From Pedobacter frigoris (lineage in GTDB: Bacteria > Bacteroidota > Bacteroidia > Sphingobacteriales > Sphingobacteriaceae), in contig NZ_SWBQ01000002.1 in NCBI RefSeq assembly GCF_005116445.1, positions 186,001 to 250,000 on the forward strand: a stretch of 64,000 bases of DNA. The letters run 5' to 3'. The stretch's first letter is position 1; each line of letters opens with the position of its first letter. Under the pieces are notes generated by a model. That model did no database searches. It was not told where the DNA came from and worked only from the letters and a program-made list of their open reading frames with translations. A program made the translations under genes and the position numbers. Positions 25,623 to 34,602 of this stretch are shown in pieces.

Positions 25623-26066
25623 TTAATTTGTCCAAGGTGCGTCACCGCTAACGGTGATTCCCATACTGCGTGCTGTACCGGCAACCATACTCATTGCCGA
25701 CTCGATAGTGAAAGCATTTAAATCAGTCATTTTATCTTCAGCAATTGACTTAACCTGATCCCAAGTCACCGAACCAACTTTCTTACGGTTGGGCTCAGCA
25801 GAACCACTCGCTAATTTAGTAGCATCCTTTAACTGGATTGCAACCGGAGGAGTTTTGATGATAAATTCGAAAGACTTGTCAGCATAAACAGTAATTACAA
25901 CTGGTAATACTTTACCGGGCTTATCTTGGGTACGAGCATTGAATTGCTTGCAAAACTCCATTATGTTCACCCCCTTAGCACCCAACGCAGGTCCTACCGG
26001 TGGCGATGGATTTGCAGCTCCACCCTTGATCTGTAACTTAACAAGTGCACTGACTTCTTTTGCCAT
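25623..26066 (-). CDS. rplK: 50S ribosomal protein uL11
   Basis: Binds the GTPase-associated centre of 23S rRNA. 147 aa with [20 protein letters not shown] at the N-terminus and [12 protein letters not shown] at the C-terminal RNA-binding domain. The methylated N-terminal region is conserved, though no prmA gene lies nearby. Normal in length and context. Confidence 0.98.
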   Translation of the reverse strand: MAKEVSALVKLQIKGGAANPSPPVGPALGAKGVNIMEFCKQFNARTQDKPGKVLPVVITVYADKSFEFIIKTPPVAIQLKDATKLASGSAEPNRKKVGSVTWDQVKSIAEDKMTDLNAFTIESAMSMVAGTARSMGITVSGDAPWTN

Positions 26067-26135
26067 TTTCTGTTTTTGTTAATTTGTAATACTCAATGTT
26101 AAAATGTGGAAGCATGTAACATTTAAGATCTTTAT

Positions 26136-26678
26136 CTACTCTTTTTCTACTTGCATATAGTTAAGCTCCAATGGAGTTTTTCTTCCGAAAATCTTAACCA
26201 TAACCTTCAATTTTTTCTTCTCTTCGTTAACCTCTTCAATAACGCCGGTGAAACCATTAAATGGCCCATCCATAACTTTTATATTCTCGCCTACATAATA
26301 AGCTACGTTCATGGTTTCGCTCTGCTGGCTCATCTCATCAACTTTACCTAAAATGCGGTTAACTTCTGCCTGACGCATAGGAACAGGATTTCCACCCTTA
26401 TCTCCTAAAAAGCCAATCACACTATTAACATTCTTAATAATGTGCTCTAATTCTCCATCTAAAATAGCTTCAATCAAAACATATCCAGGATAAAAATTGC
26501 GCTCTTTTGCAATCTTCTTCCCATCCTTCATCTGATAGTATTTCTCCATAGGAATCAATACCTGAGGAACAAGATGAGAAAATCCTAAACGGCTAATTTC
26601 AGAATCGATATACTGTTTTACTTTCTTTTCTTTACCGCTAACAGCTCTAACTACATACCATTTCAACTGATCGTTCAT
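26136..26678 (-). CDS. nusG: Transcription termination/antitermination factor NusG
   Basis: Binds RNA polymerase and couples it to ribosomes or Rho. 180 aa with the NGN domain (WYVVRAVSGKEKKVKQYIDS, ERNFYPGYVLIEA) and a C-terminal KOW domain (VGENIKVMDGPFNGFTGVIE). It follows secE by 10 bp. A second NusG paralogue (for example UpxY type) is unlikely given the secE-nusG-rplK context. Confidence 0.97.
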   Translation of the reverse strand: MNDQLKWYVVRAVSGKEKKVKQYIDSEISRLGFSHLVPQVLIPMEKYYQMKDGKKIAKERNFYPGYVLIEAILDGELEHIIKNVNSVIGFLGDKGGNPVPMRQAEVNRILGKVDEMSQQSETMNVAYYVGENIKVMDGPFNGFTGVIEEVNEEKKKLKVMVKIFGRKTPLELNYMQVEKE

Positions 26679-26688
26679 TTAAGCTATA

Positions 26689-26886
26689 TTAATTAGAAAG
26701 TGATTTATAAAAAGTATCTAAAACAAAAGTAGATCCCTTATCCATTGCAAATATTACACATGCAATAATAAGTGAAGCTACCAAAACCAGCACCGCAGAA
26801 TTTTGCAATTCTCCCCATGTAGGCCAAGTAACCTTCTGGGTCATTTCTTCATACGATTCTTTAACAAATTGAACTACTTTAGCCAT
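26689..26886 (-). CDS. secE: Preprotein translocase subunit SecE
   Basis: Small subunit of the SecYEG translocon, 65 aa from the ATG at 26886 (MAKVVQFVKESYEEMTQKV). One amphipathic helix (VTWPTWGELQNSAVLVL) leads into one membrane span (VLVASLIIACVIFAM), the minimal single-span form. A longer frame beginning at 26910 would run into the tRNA-Trp gene, so the shorter start is used. Confidence 0.95.
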   Translation of the reverse strand: MAKVVQFVKESYEEMTQKVTWPTWGELQNSAVLVLVASLIIACVIFAMDKGSTFVLDTFYKSLSN

Positions 26887-26899
26887 AATTAATTTTTTG

Positions 26900-26970
26900 C
26901 ACGGGAACAAGGATTCGAACCCTGATCAAAGGTTTTGGAGACCTCTATTCTACCATTGAACTATTCCCGT
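26900..26970 (-). tRNA. tRNA-Trp (CCA)
   Basis: 71 nt. Acceptor ACGGGAA (from 26970) pairs with TTCCCGT (26901-26907), discriminator G. Anticodon loop CTCCAAA gives CCA. The T-arm carries GGTTCGAATC. The 3' CCA is not encoded. It lies between tuf and secE, the normal place in Bacteroidota. Confidence 0.96.
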
Positions 26971-27019
26971 GTGTATTGATTACCCTCTGCTAAGAGAATT
27001 ACAATTAGGTGTTAGAGAA

Positions 27020-27054
27020 CAAAGTACTTAAGCTATCAAAGCCTAAGTACTTTG
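27020..27054 (-). terminator. Hairpin between tuf and tRNA-Trp
   Basis: An 11-bp inverted repeat, CAAAGTACTTA (27020-27030) and TAAGTACTTTG (27044-27054). On the transcribed strand only a weak U-rich stretch (UUCUCU) follows, so it could be a partial terminator that favours tuf over the downstream genes, or a processing site that releases the tRNA. Confidence 0.5.
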
Positions 27055-27103
27055 CTTCTTTTATTTCAAACTGTCCGGTAACCCTTTCGGGAAACCTAAG
27101 AAC

Positions 27104-28291
27104 TTATTTTAAAATTTCAGTTACCTGTCCAGCACCTACTGTTCTACCACCCTCACGGATAGCGAAACGTAGACCTTTTTCCATTGCAATTGCGTTGATC
27201 AATTTAACAGTGATCGTAACGTTATCACCTGGCATAACCATTTCAGTTCCTTCAGCTAGTGAAATCTCACCAGTTACGTCTGTAGTACGGAAATAGAATT
27301 GAGGACGGTATTTGTTAAAGAATGGAGTGTGACGTCCACCTTCTGCTTTTGACAATACATAGATCTCAGCTTTGAAATCAGTGTGAGGATTTACAGAACC
27401 TGGTTTGCAAATAACCATACCACGACGGATATCAGTTTTCTCAATACCACGTAACAATAAACCTACGTTATCTCCTGCTTCACCATAATCAAGGATCTTA
27501 CGGAACATCTCAACACCTGTTACAGTAGATTTCAAGTTCTCAGCACCCATACCCAAGATCTCAACTGGATCTCCAGAGTTGATTACACCACGCTCAATAC
27601 GTCCGGTTGCAACAGTACCACGACCAGTGATCGAGAATACGTCCTCAACAGGCATCAAGAATGGAAGCTCAGTCAAACGTGGAGGAATTGGAATGTAATT
27701 ATCAACAGCATCCATTAATTCCATGATTTTACCAACCCATTTAGGATCTCCGTTCAAGCCACCAAGAGCAGAACCTTGAATAACAGGGATATCATCACCA
27801 GGGAATTCATAGAATGATAACAATTCACGAACTTCCATCTCTACTAATTCAAGCAATTCCGGATCATCAACCATATCCACTTTATTCATGAATACAACCA
27901 ATGAAGGAACACCTACCTGACGAGCCAATAGAATGTGCTCACGAGTTTGTGGCATCGGACCATCTGTAGCAGCTACAACGATGATAGCTCCATCCATTTG
28001 CGCAGCACCAGTAACCATGTTTTTCACGTAATCCGCGTGACCTGGACAGTCAACGTGTGCATAGTGACGGTTAGCAGTTGAATACTCAACGTGTGCTGTG
28101 TTAATAGTGATACCTCTTTCTTTTTCCTCTGGAGCAGAGTCAATTGAATCAAATGAACGCGCCTCAGATAAACCAGCATCAGATAACACTTTAGTGATAG
28201 CTGCTGTTAAGGTTGTTTTACCGTGGTCAACGTGACCGATTGTGCCGATGTTTAAGTGCGGCTTGCTGCGGTCAAACTTTTCTTTTGCCAT
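27104..28291 (-). CDS. tuf: Elongation factor Tu
   Basis: GTPase that brings aminoacyl-tRNA to the ribosome, 395 aa. G-domain motifs are [10 protein letters not shown] (G1), [12 protein letters not shown] (G3), NKVDMVDD (G4) and GSALGG (G5), followed by domains II ([18 protein letters not shown]) and III (ending [17 protein letters not shown]). It lies downstream of four tRNA genes in a cotranscribed block. Confidence 0.99.
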   Translation of the reverse strand: MAKEKFDRSKPHLNIGTIGHVDHGKTTLTAAITKVLSDAGLSEARSFDSIDSAPEEKERGITINTAHVEYSTANRHYAHVDCPGHADYVKNMVTGAAQMDGAIIVVAATDGPMPQTREHILLARQVGVPSLVVFMNKVDMVDDPELLELVEMEVRELLSFYEFPGDDIPVIQGSALGGLNGDPKWVGKIMELMDAVDNYIPIPPRLTELPFLMPVEDVFSITGRGTVATGRIERGVINSGDPVEILGMGAENLKSTVTGVEMFRKILDYGEAGDNVGLLLRGIEKTDIRRGMVICKPGSVNPHTDFKAEIYVLSKAEGGRHTPFFNKYRPQFYFRTTDVTGEISLAEGTEMVMPGDNVTITVKLINAIAMEKGLRFAIREGGRTVGAGQVTEILK

Positions 28292-28410
28292 GTTTTTATA
28301 CTTATTAGTAGGTTAACTTTTTATTTATTTATTGTTTTGATACAATTCAATACAAAAAACCTTGTTCTCTCTGATATATCGCAGATTTAACAAAGCATCT
28401 TATTTTTTTG

Positions 28411-28482
<72 letters not shown>

Positions 28483-28565
28483 TTTTAATCTCAGCTTGCA
28501 ATCATATTTAACCTCATCAGTTAAACTTTTCCTTCAGTGCCGATTGCCCACCTTTTTCCATTTTG

Positions 28566-28638
28566 AGCGGAAGACGAGGTTCGAACTCGCGACCTATAGC
28601 TTGGAAGGCTATCGCTCTACCAACTGAGCTACTTCCGC
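28566..28638 (-). tRNA. tRNA-Gly (TCC)
   Basis: 73 nt. Acceptor GCGGAAG pairs with CTTCCGC. Anticodon stem ATAGC / GCTAT, loop CTTCCAA, anticodon TCC. T-loop GAGTTCGAACCTC. CCA not encoded. Confidence 0.96.
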
Positions 28639-28720
28639 TTCTTGATTTATGATTTTTAGATTTACAAAATACGATTGAAAAATCTTCAATCTAAAATCGT
28701 ACATCTACAATCTAAAATCC
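28639..28720. repeat. AT-rich inverted repeat spacer between tRNA-Gly and tRNA-Tyr
   Basis: The 80-bp spacer consists of variants of GATTTTTAGATTTAC, CAATCTAAAATC and TACGATTG in both orientations, so it can fold on itself. Very similar words (GATTTACGAT, ACGATTGAAGATTT) flank the four-helix-bundle gene at 59821-60270. It may be a short dispersed repeat or the remnant of such an insertion. Confidence 0.55.
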
Positions 28721-28726
28721 TTTTTG

Positions 28727-28809
28727 TGGGGAGAGAAGGATTCGAACCTTCGAAGTCTTGCGACAACAGAGTTACAGTCTGTCCCATTTGGCCACTCTGG
28801 TATCTCCCC
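28727..28809 (-). tRNA. tRNA-Tyr (GTA)
   Basis: 83 nt, class II with a long variable arm (GTTGTCGCAAGACTTCGAA). Acceptor GGGGAGA pairs with TCTCCCC, discriminator A. Anticodon loop CTGTAAC, anticodon GTA. CCA not encoded. Confidence 0.96.
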
Positions 28810-28816
28810 AAAAAAG

Positions 28817-28889
<73 letters not shown>

Positions 28890-28994
28890 TTATATCGTTC
28901 ATTACCAATTAAAGTAACGAATTTTTATAATATTAATCTTTCATAGAACTTTCCGTTTTTAGTATTGGACTAACGACCTCTCTGAAACGGAATG

Positions 28995-29025
28995 CAAATG
29001 TACACGAATTTAAATACGATGCAAA
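28995..29025 (-). promoter_or_regulatory. Promoter of the tRNA-tuf-secE-nusG operon
   Basis: On the minus strand TTTG (29022-29025), exactly 19 bp, then TACATTTG (28995-29002): a perfect match to the Bacteroidetes TTTG-N19-TAnnTTTG promoter. It lies about 105 bp upstream of the first tRNA. Confidence 0.8.
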
Positions 29026-29033
29026 ATTATTTT

Positions 29034-29066
29034 AAAAAAAAATTGACGGGATTCTGTCCCGTCAAT
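29034..29066 (-). terminator. Terminator after hpf
   Basis: Perfect 10-bp stem ATTGACGGGA (29042-29051) / TCCCGTCAAT (29057-29066), followed on the minus strand by a long U-run. It separates the rpsU-xerC-hpf side from the tRNA operon promoter. Confidence 0.9.
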
Positions 29067-29096
29067 CTTGATATTTGAAACTCGAAAAATAGTCCC

Positions 29097-29444
29097 CTAG
29101 TAATCAGACACTTCATTAGCATTCAAAAGCGCTTTATGCTCACTAAGTTTTATTCTCGTCTTATCTTTATGTTTAGTAATTTGCTTTCTTAAGGATTCTA
29201 TCGCCAAATCTGTGGCCTCTTCAAACGATTTACATTGCTCTTTCGCAAACATTGTACCTCCAGGCACAATCAGCTTGATCTCGCTGATCTTGTTAGCCTC
29301 ATCATCTACATTCTCCAGCTTTAAATAAACTTCCCCGCTTATAATCTGGTCAAAAAACTGATCTAACTTATCTACTTTCTTCTGAATGAAGTCTAACAAT
29401 TTTTGGTCTGCATTGAAATGGATCGACTGAACTGTAATTTTCAT
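29097..29444 (-). CDS. hpf: Ribosome hibernation-promoting factor (short HPF/RaiA family)
   Basis: 115-aa protein of the HPF/YfiA family that binds the decoding region of idle 30S subunits. MKITVQSIHFNADQKLLDFI, then KVDKLDQFFDQI and KLIVPGGTMFAKEQCKSFEE follow the family pattern. It lacks the C-terminal dimerisation domain of long HPF. It lies 16 bp downstream of xerC. Confidence 0.92.
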   Translation of the reverse strand: MKITVQSIHFNADQKLLDFIQKKVDKLDQFFDQIISGEVYLKLENVDDEANKISEIKLIVPGGTMFAKEQCKSFEEATDLAIESLRKQITKHKDKTRIKLSEHKALLNANEVSDY

Positions 29445-29460
29445 ATTTACCTCCTCTTTT

Positions 29461-30345
29461 TTATGCCTTTGGATGGGCTTGTTTATATATTGTTTTTAGT
29501 CTTTCTACTGAATTATGAGTATAAACTTGGGTAGCAGCCAGACTGGCATGCCCCAACAACTCCTTTATCGCATTTAAATCCGCCCCCCTGTTCAACAAAC
29601 TTGTAGCGTACGAATGACGTAACACGTGCGGACTCTTCTTGTCCTGTGTCGAAATATATGTCAAATAACGCCCCACAATTCTGTGAACTAATTTTGGATA
29701 CGCATCCGCTCCTTTATCTGTAACGAACAATACATCACTTTTGTTATCAAAATTTTGCAATGATTTTAGCTCAATATAGTTTTTCAGCTGAACCACAAGC
29801 TGTTCGCCAACAGGAACAATTCGTTCTTTATTTCTTTTTCCCAGGATCCTGATACTCGATTCATAAAAATTAATATCAGCCTCACGCATACCCAGCAATT
29901 CAGCCAGCCTGATTCCCGTTCCAAACAGCGTTTCAATTATCAGCTTATCCCGCACCGATGCAAAACTGTCATTAAAGATCTCCGCCGAATCCAAAAGCTG
30001 GTCAAGTTTCTGATCGTCAACAAACACAGGCAATCGCTTTGGTAATTTGGGTGCTTTAATCATCACCATAGGGTTTACATGAACAACACCTACCCGTACC
30101 TGATGTTTGTAAAAACTTCGTAACGAAGACAGTTTCCGTCCCACAGTAGACGCCGAACTCCCCTTCTCCATCAACCACACCATAAAATCCCGGACATGCA
30201 CATACACCACATCAGCGAGTGTCAACTCAAATGTTTGAGACATAAAATCCCTAAACTCAAGAAGGTCTGTTCTGTAAGACTGTACAGTATGCGGAGAATA
30301 GCGCTTCTCGTGTTGCAGATATGTTAGAAATTGGTCAACAGCCAT
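29461..30345 (-). CDS. xerC: Site-specific tyrosine recombinase XerC
   Basis: Integrase-family recombinase that resolves chromosome dimers at dif. The N-terminal SAM-like core-binding domain spans about 1-90. The catalytic residues are all visible: Arg146 (TGIRLAEL), Lys170 (LGKRNKE), His240 and Arg243 (HVLRHSYA), His266 (LLGHASL) and the nucleophile Tyr275 (QVYTH). 294 aa. XerC versus XerD cannot be settled by reading alone, but the position beside rpsU and hpf is usual for Bacteroidota XerC. No phage genes adjoin it. Confidence 0.9.
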   Translation of the reverse strand: MAVDQFLTYLQHEKRYSPHTVQSYRTDLLEFRDFMSQTFELTLADVVYVHVRDFMVWLMEKGSSASTVGRKLSSLRSFYKHQVRVGVVHVNPMVMIKAPKLPKRLPVFVDDQKLDQLLDSAEIFNDSFASVRDKLIIETLFGTGIRLAELLGMREADINFYESSIRILGKRNKERIVPVGEQLVVQLKNYIELKSLQNFDNKSDVLFVTDKGADAYPKLVHRIVGRYLTYISTQDKKSPHVLRHSYATSLLNRGADLNAIKELLGHASLAATQVYTHNSVERLKTIYKQAHPKA

Positions 30346-30415
30346 AGAAACTATTTGTATTGCTCGATAAAGTGAATATACGAAACATTACATTAACAAT
30401 TTCTTTTTATTACAC

Positions 30416-30450
30416 AAAAAAAGCGCCACCGATATGATCGATGGCGCTTC
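30416..30450 (-). terminator. Terminator after rpsU
   Basis: Stem GAAGCGCCATCGAT with its complement around 30422-30448, followed on the minus strand by a run of U. It suggests that rpsU and xerC are transcribed separately. Confidence 0.85.
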
Positions 30451-30476
30451 AAAATCTATAATGTAGACTATCAGAA

Positions 30477-30671
30477 CTATATAGTTCCTTCTAGTTGCAT
30501 ATTTTGCTTATAAATCGCGTGTTTAACCTGAGTACGACGAGCTACGGATTTCTTTTCGTATGCCTGACGACTGCGTAATTCTCTTAACACACCTGTTTTT
30601 TCAAATTTCTTTTTGAAACGTTTAAGGGCTTTATCTAGTGATTCGCCGTCTTTAATATTGATAATGATCAT
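30477..30671 (-). CDS. rpsU: 30S ribosomal protein bS21
   Basis: 64-aa basic protein of the 30S platform. MIIINIKDGESLDKALKRFK and KTGVLRELRSRQAYEKKS are characteristic. In Bacteroidota bS21 takes part in holding the 3' tail of 16S rRNA, consistent with the rarity of Shine-Dalgarno sequences in this window. The latter is established for the phylum, not shown here. Confidence 0.97.
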   Translation of the reverse strand: MIIINIKDGESLDKALKRFKKKFEKTGVLRELRSRQAYEKKSVARRTQVKHAIYKQNMQLEGTI

Positions 30672-30826
30672 AACGTAAAAATACCTCCTCTCGTTGTTTT
30701 TAGGACTGCAAAGATATAGCTTTCATTTGATAATCAAAACAATAAGTTTAAATTAGTTAACAATTAACCCAAATCAAATACATGGCACACTATTTATACT
30801 TATTTTTAAGCAACTAATTAAATCAT

Positions 30827-31198
30827 ATGAAATCTAAAAAACCGCTATACATTGCCTTGGGAATCTTAATCGCACTACTCAGCGGATTTTTATACTATCG
30901 CTATTTCTTTGTATTCGGCGATGGCGTCAAAGCTGGGGAATTAAACTACGTCGTAAGAAAAGGATATCTGTTCAAAACTTATGAAGGCAAACTCATTCAG
31001 AGTGGCATACGTTCCAAACAGACTGGCAACATACAGTCCAATGAATTCGAATTTTCTGTAGAAGATAAAGCCATAGCTGAGAAAATGATGATGAACAGCG
31101 GAAAAACATTTGAACTTCATTACAAAGAATACATTAGTACGCTCCCATGGAGAGGCTACAGTCCTTTCATCGTCGACAAAATCATATCTATAAAGTAA
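30827..31198 (+). CDS. Conserved membrane-anchored protein of unknown function
   Basis: 123-aa protein with one N-terminal membrane anchor (LYIALGILIALLSGFLYYRY, about 7-27) and a soluble part with GVKAGELNYVVRKGYLFKTY and NIQSNEFEFSVEDKAIAE, probably outside the cytoplasm. I recognise it as a type of small protein common in Bacteroidota but know no function. It stands alone between rpsU (divergent) and the acyl-CoA dehydrogenase gene (convergent). Confidence 0.75.
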   Translation: MKSKKPLYIALGILIALLSGFLYYRYFFVFGDGVKAGELNYVVRKGYLFKTYEGKLIQSGIRSKQTGNIQSNEFEFSVEDKAIAEKMMMNSGKTFELHYKEYISTLPWRGYSPFIVDKIISIK

Positions 31199-31200
31199 AA

Positions 31201-31229
31201 GATCCGATGCCCACAACAGGCATCGGATC
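31201..31229. terminator. Convergent terminator hairpin
   Basis: Perfect 11-bp stem GATCCGATGCC (31201-31211) / GGCATCGGATC (31219-31229) between two convergent genes. It is flanked by A-rich sequence on the left, giving a U-rich tail for minus-strand transcripts. Confidence 0.75.
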
Positions 31230-31278
31230 TATAGTTTATATTTGGTTAGAATATTCTCGTTTAGTCTGCAGCTCTAAT

Positions 31279-32451
31279 TTAATCTTTTAGAACTTCTCTT
31301 GCAATAACAATTTTTTGTATTTCTGATGTACCTTCCCCAATAGTACACAATTTACTGTCCCTATAGAATTTTTCTACCGGAAAATCTTTAGTATAACCAT
31401 AGCCCCCAAAAATTTGTACCGCATCTGTTGATACCCTCACCGCTACCTCCGAGGCAAAATACTTCGCCATCGCCGATTCTTTCGTCATGGCCTTACCTCT
31501 GTTCTTTAGATCTGCAGCCTGTCTGATCAGCAATTCTGATGCTTCAATTTCTGTGGCCATATCTGCCAATTTAAAACTAATCCCCTGGAAACTGGCAATC
31601 GGTTGTCCAAACTGGTGACGCTCTTTCGCATAAGCTACGGCTGCCTCGTAAGCACCTTTGGCAATTCCAAGCGACAAAGCCGCAATAGAAATCCGCCCAC
31701 CATCCAATACTTTCATCGCCTGTTTGAAGCCGTCTCCTTCATTTCCCAAAAGGTTTTCCTTAGGCACCCTGCAATTGTCAAAAATCATCTCAGTGGTTTC
31801 TGACGCTCTCATTCCTAATTTATTCTCTTTCTTCCCGGCAGAAAAGCCAGGTGTTCCGCGTTCCACCACAATAGCTGAAATTCCTTTCGAGTCACCTTTC
31901 TCTCCCGTTCTTACCATTACCACCGCAACATCTCCCGTCTTACCATGGGTAATCCAGTTCTTCGCTCCGTTGATTACATATTCATCTCCATCCAAAACCG
32001 CTGTGGTCATCATCCTCAATGCATCTGACCCGGTGTTTGCCTCAGTAAGGCCCCATGCGCCGATCCACTCTGCCGTAGCCAGTTTTGGAAGCCATTTCTG
32101 TTTTTGTTCTTCATTTGCAAAAGCCAGAATATGTCCTGTACATAATGAATTATGCGCCGCCACAGATAGTCCTATTGAGCCACATACCTTAGCTACCTCC
32201 ACAATTACGTCTACATATTCCTGATAGCCAAAACCAGATCCCCCATAATTTTCCGGTACCAGCACCCCCATAAGCCCAAGCTCACCTAGCTTTTTAAAAA
32301 CAGCTACCGGAAAATGCTGAGCTTCATCCCATTCCATCACATTCGGTCTTATATTTTTTTCGGCGAAGTCCTTCACCATCTTTCTGATCAGTTCCTGATT
32401 TTCCGAGATACTAAAATTATATCCTACAGAATCATCCATTGTTTCCAACAT
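31279..32451 (-). CDS. Acyl-CoA dehydrogenase
   Basis: FAD enzyme that oxidises acyl-CoA to the trans-2-enoyl-CoA. 390 aa from the ATG at 32451; the upstream in-frame ATG at 32505 adds 18 residues not found in the family. It shows the two usual signatures, GAWGLTEANTGSDALRM and QIFGGYGYTKDFPVEKFYRD, and ends with the catalytic-region ICTIGEGTSEIQ-like CTIGEGTSEIQKIVIAREVL. The sequence fits short- or branched-chain enzymes. It is not next to other beta-oxidation genes, so the substrate is open. Confidence 0.92.
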   Translation of the reverse strand: MLETMDDSVGYNFSISENQELIRKMVKDFAEKNIRPNVMEWDEAQHFPVAVFKKLGELGLMGVLVPENYGGSGFGYQEYVDVIVEVAKVCGSIGLSVAAHNSLCTGHILAFANEEQKQKWLPKLATAEWIGAWGLTEANTGSDALRMMTTAVLDGDEYVINGAKNWITHGKTGDVAVVMVRTGEKGDSKGISAIVVERGTPGFSAGKKENKLGMRASETTEMIFDNCRVPKENLLGNEGDGFKQAMKVLDGGRISIAALSLGIAKGAYEAAVAYAKERHQFGQPIASFQGISFKLADMATEIEASELLIRQAADLKNRGKAMTKESAMAKYFASEVAVRVSTDAVQIFGGYGYTKDFPVEKFYRDSKLCTIGEGTSEIQKIVIAREVLKD

Positions 32452-32650
32452 AGTTTTATTGTTTGAATTGAGGCAATTATAAACAATAAAAACAATAGGA
32501 ACCACACTTAGAAATTCGCTTTTTGGTAGAACGAAATGGTATTTAGTTCATTAACCTTATCCCCTTATTTTAGGCCTGTGAAATACCTACAAAAAGTTTT
32601 TTTATTTTTTTTAGCTTTAACGACCAAAACCAAACAATACTTAGTTTTTA

Positions 32651-33688
32651 ATGAAAACCATTACCAGAAGTGAAATTATCCAGCAATTAAAAAAGGATTT
32701 AATAGGGAAAGATTCTTACCGCGGTGTCACGCTGACTTATTCCTGGCTGGCCAATCAGTTTGGCCATTTCTCGCTTGGTTTTATTCCTACGGTCGTTATA
32801 TATCATTTTATCAAAGATAAGCCGGAATTGCAATATCCGGAACTCTGGGCATCATTAGGTGTATGGCTTGCCTGGATGCTCTTCGAGGTTTATAATTTCC
32901 TCGGACCACTATTGCTCAAAGTACCTACCAAACTCAAAGCACTCAACAAAGGCGAATACACATTTACCCCATCATGGCTCAACCTGGCTTTTGATACCGC
33001 CACCGACATTATCTACTTTGGGATAGGCGCCATGGCTGCAAGTCTAATCTGCAGTTATCACCCCGAGGCTTTACTTGCGCTAATCATGCTCCTTGTCCTC
33101 GTCGGTTATCCTGCATATTATTGGTATACCACAAAAATGTATTTACAAAATGCAGAGTATCCCTTTCAGCTCCGCTTAAGCCAATGGAATCAAAACATAA
33201 GAGATGAGCATAAAACGGCTGTACTCAATTTCCTTGACAATAAGGAACAAGGCAGGCACATGCTCATATTCGGATCCAGGGGCAGTGGAAAAACAAGTTT
33301 GTCTGTAAGTATCGCCACTGAAGCTTCCATCAGAAACAATTGTTGCTGCTACCTCACTGCAGTAAAACTATTGAGCTTGTTTTTCGAAACATCTAACCCT
33401 CCGCAATGGAATAGACTTTGGTCATGGCGCAACTGTAATTTGCTGGTTATAGATGATATCAATCCGGGAAGACCGGTAAAAAGTGATATCATCACAACAG
33501 AACTATTCTATGAGATATTAAACAATGTAGATTGTGGACAGGATAACATTCAACACCTCAAGGAAAAAAACATCATTTGGGTAATGGGAAGCGATGACCC
33601 TACAAACCTACTGGAAGAAAAATGGGAAAATCTGCTCCAACAGATCGGGGTACCTAAATCCAACATCACTACCATCGATCTCGATTGA
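32651..33688 (+). CDS. Membrane P-loop ATPase of unknown function
   Basis: 345-aa protein with two halves. The N-terminal half has about four hydrophobic segments (near 40-54, 66-88, 112-134 and 141-160). The C-terminal half is a P-loop NTPase with Walker A GSRGSGKT at 208-215 and Walker B LLVIDDI at 264-270. A later stretch (NIIWVMGSDDPTNLLEEKWE) looks like an AAA-type sensor region. The fold resembles DnaA/IstB-like ATPases tethered to the membrane. There is no partner gene: it converges with the LuxR-type gene 13 bp away. I do not recognise a characterised family. Confidence 0.72.
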   Translation: MKTITRSEIIQQLKKDLIGKDSYRGVTLTYSWLANQFGHFSLGFIPTVVIYHFIKDKPELQYPELWASLGVWLAWMLFEVYNFLGPLLLKVPTKLKALNKGEYTFTPSWLNLAFDTATDIIYFGIGAMAASLICSYHPEALLALIMLLVLVGYPAYYWYTTKMYLQNAEYPFQLRLSQWNQNIRDEHKTAVLNFLDNKEQGRHMLIFGSRGSGKTSLSVSIATEASIRNNCCCYLTAVKLLSLFFETSNPPQWNRLWSWRNCNLLVIDDINPGRPVKSDIITTELFYEILNNVDCGQDNIQHLKEKNIIWVMGSDDPTNLLEEKWENLLQQIGVPKSNITTIDLD

Positions 33689-33701
33689 CCCAATCCAAGT
33701 A

Positions 33702-34439
33702 CTATGGCAGTATATTGTTGTCATAAGCGAAACTTACCAGATGCGTAAGGCTTTTCACATTAAAGCGTTTATACAGCGGAATGATCCTCTTTTCAATTGC
33801 CGAATGAGAAACATTCAGTTCGTGTGCAATCTCTTTAAACGAATACCCTCTGGCCACGAGCGACAATGCTTCCTTTTCTTTATTAGATATAGCCAAATGA
33901 TAAAATAGAATCTTATTCAGCTCTTCCTCAAACTTTTCCTTTTCCGGGCCATACGCTGCATAACGCATTACTTTACCAAAAATCAAACTACGGTTGATTT
34001 GAAAGCGTCCAATAATCGATTCTATCCTGCCATTATCTGAGCTAAAAACCCCAACCCTTACAATCATCGGCACATGCACACCATTTTTATGGATTTTTTT
34101 CAATTCAATGGTAAAGCTATAAGATTCGAGATTCTTTGTTTTACCGTGGATAAACTGAAGCGCTTTGTCATTCAGATCATGGGAGAACGGAGCAAATTCA
34201 GGTGCCGACATGTTTACAATAGCCAGCATATTAATCTCATCATCCTTATAACCAACCACTTCTTCCCAGCCATGAGCAAATATCATCCTGTTCTCCTTAA
34301 ACGAATAGATATAGATGGCTTCATCAGGAAACTTGGGAATAGTTTGTCTGAAATACTTAGCCTGCTCACTTTCTAAATCTGCAGGGATATTAGTGATGAA
34401 ATTCCTGGAATAATCTCCAAAATTCTTCTTCTCGCTCAT
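33702..34439 (-). CDS. LuxR-type transcriptional regulator with N-terminal PAS-like domain
   Basis: 245-aa regulator. About residues 40-150 look like a PAS sensor (EAIYIYSFKENRMIFAHGWE, VVGYKDDEINML, then SIIGRFQINRS). The C-terminal 60 residues form a LuxR/GerE helix-turn-helix (KEKEALSLVARGYSFKEIAH, ELNVSHSAIEKRIIPLYKRF). The last position of the recognition helix differs from typical response regulators. No histidine kinase is adjacent and there is no receiver domain, so it probably senses a ligand or redox state directly. Confidence 0.82.
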   Translation of the reverse strand: MSEKKNFGDYSRNFITNIPADLESEQAKYFRQTIPKFPDEAIYIYSFKENRMIFAHGWEEVVGYKDDEINMLAIVNMSAPEFAPFSHDLNDKALQFIHGKTKNLESYSFTIELKKIHKNGVHVPMIVRVGVFSSDNGRIESIIGRFQINRSLIFGKVMRYAAYGPEKEKFEEELNKILFYHLAISNKEKEALSLVARGYSFKEIAHELNVSHSAIEKRIIPLYKRFNVKSLTHLVSFAYDNNILP

Positions 34440-34602
34440 AGATATACGTCAATTAAACTAAATATTTTCACAGTTGATAACACTCGAAAACACGATAGCT
34501 TTACAGCAAATTTAAATTTTTCTAACTTATTCTCAAACTTATTGCAATTGCGTTATTTGCATTGTGTATATATCAGGCATTGACAATTAATGCCCTGATA
34601 AT

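Noticed and set aside
25600..25635. ATG start of rplA at 25635
   Set aside because: It overlaps the rplK end and adds residues missing from uL1; the GTG at 25599 gives the normal length.
26887..26910. Longer secE start at 26910
   Set aside because: It would overlap the tRNA-Trp gene; the ATG at 26886 gives the normal protein.
29461..30345. Prophage integrase interpretation of the tyrosine recombinase
   Set aside because: It lies between rpsU and hpf with no phage genes or att repeats and has the length of XerC.
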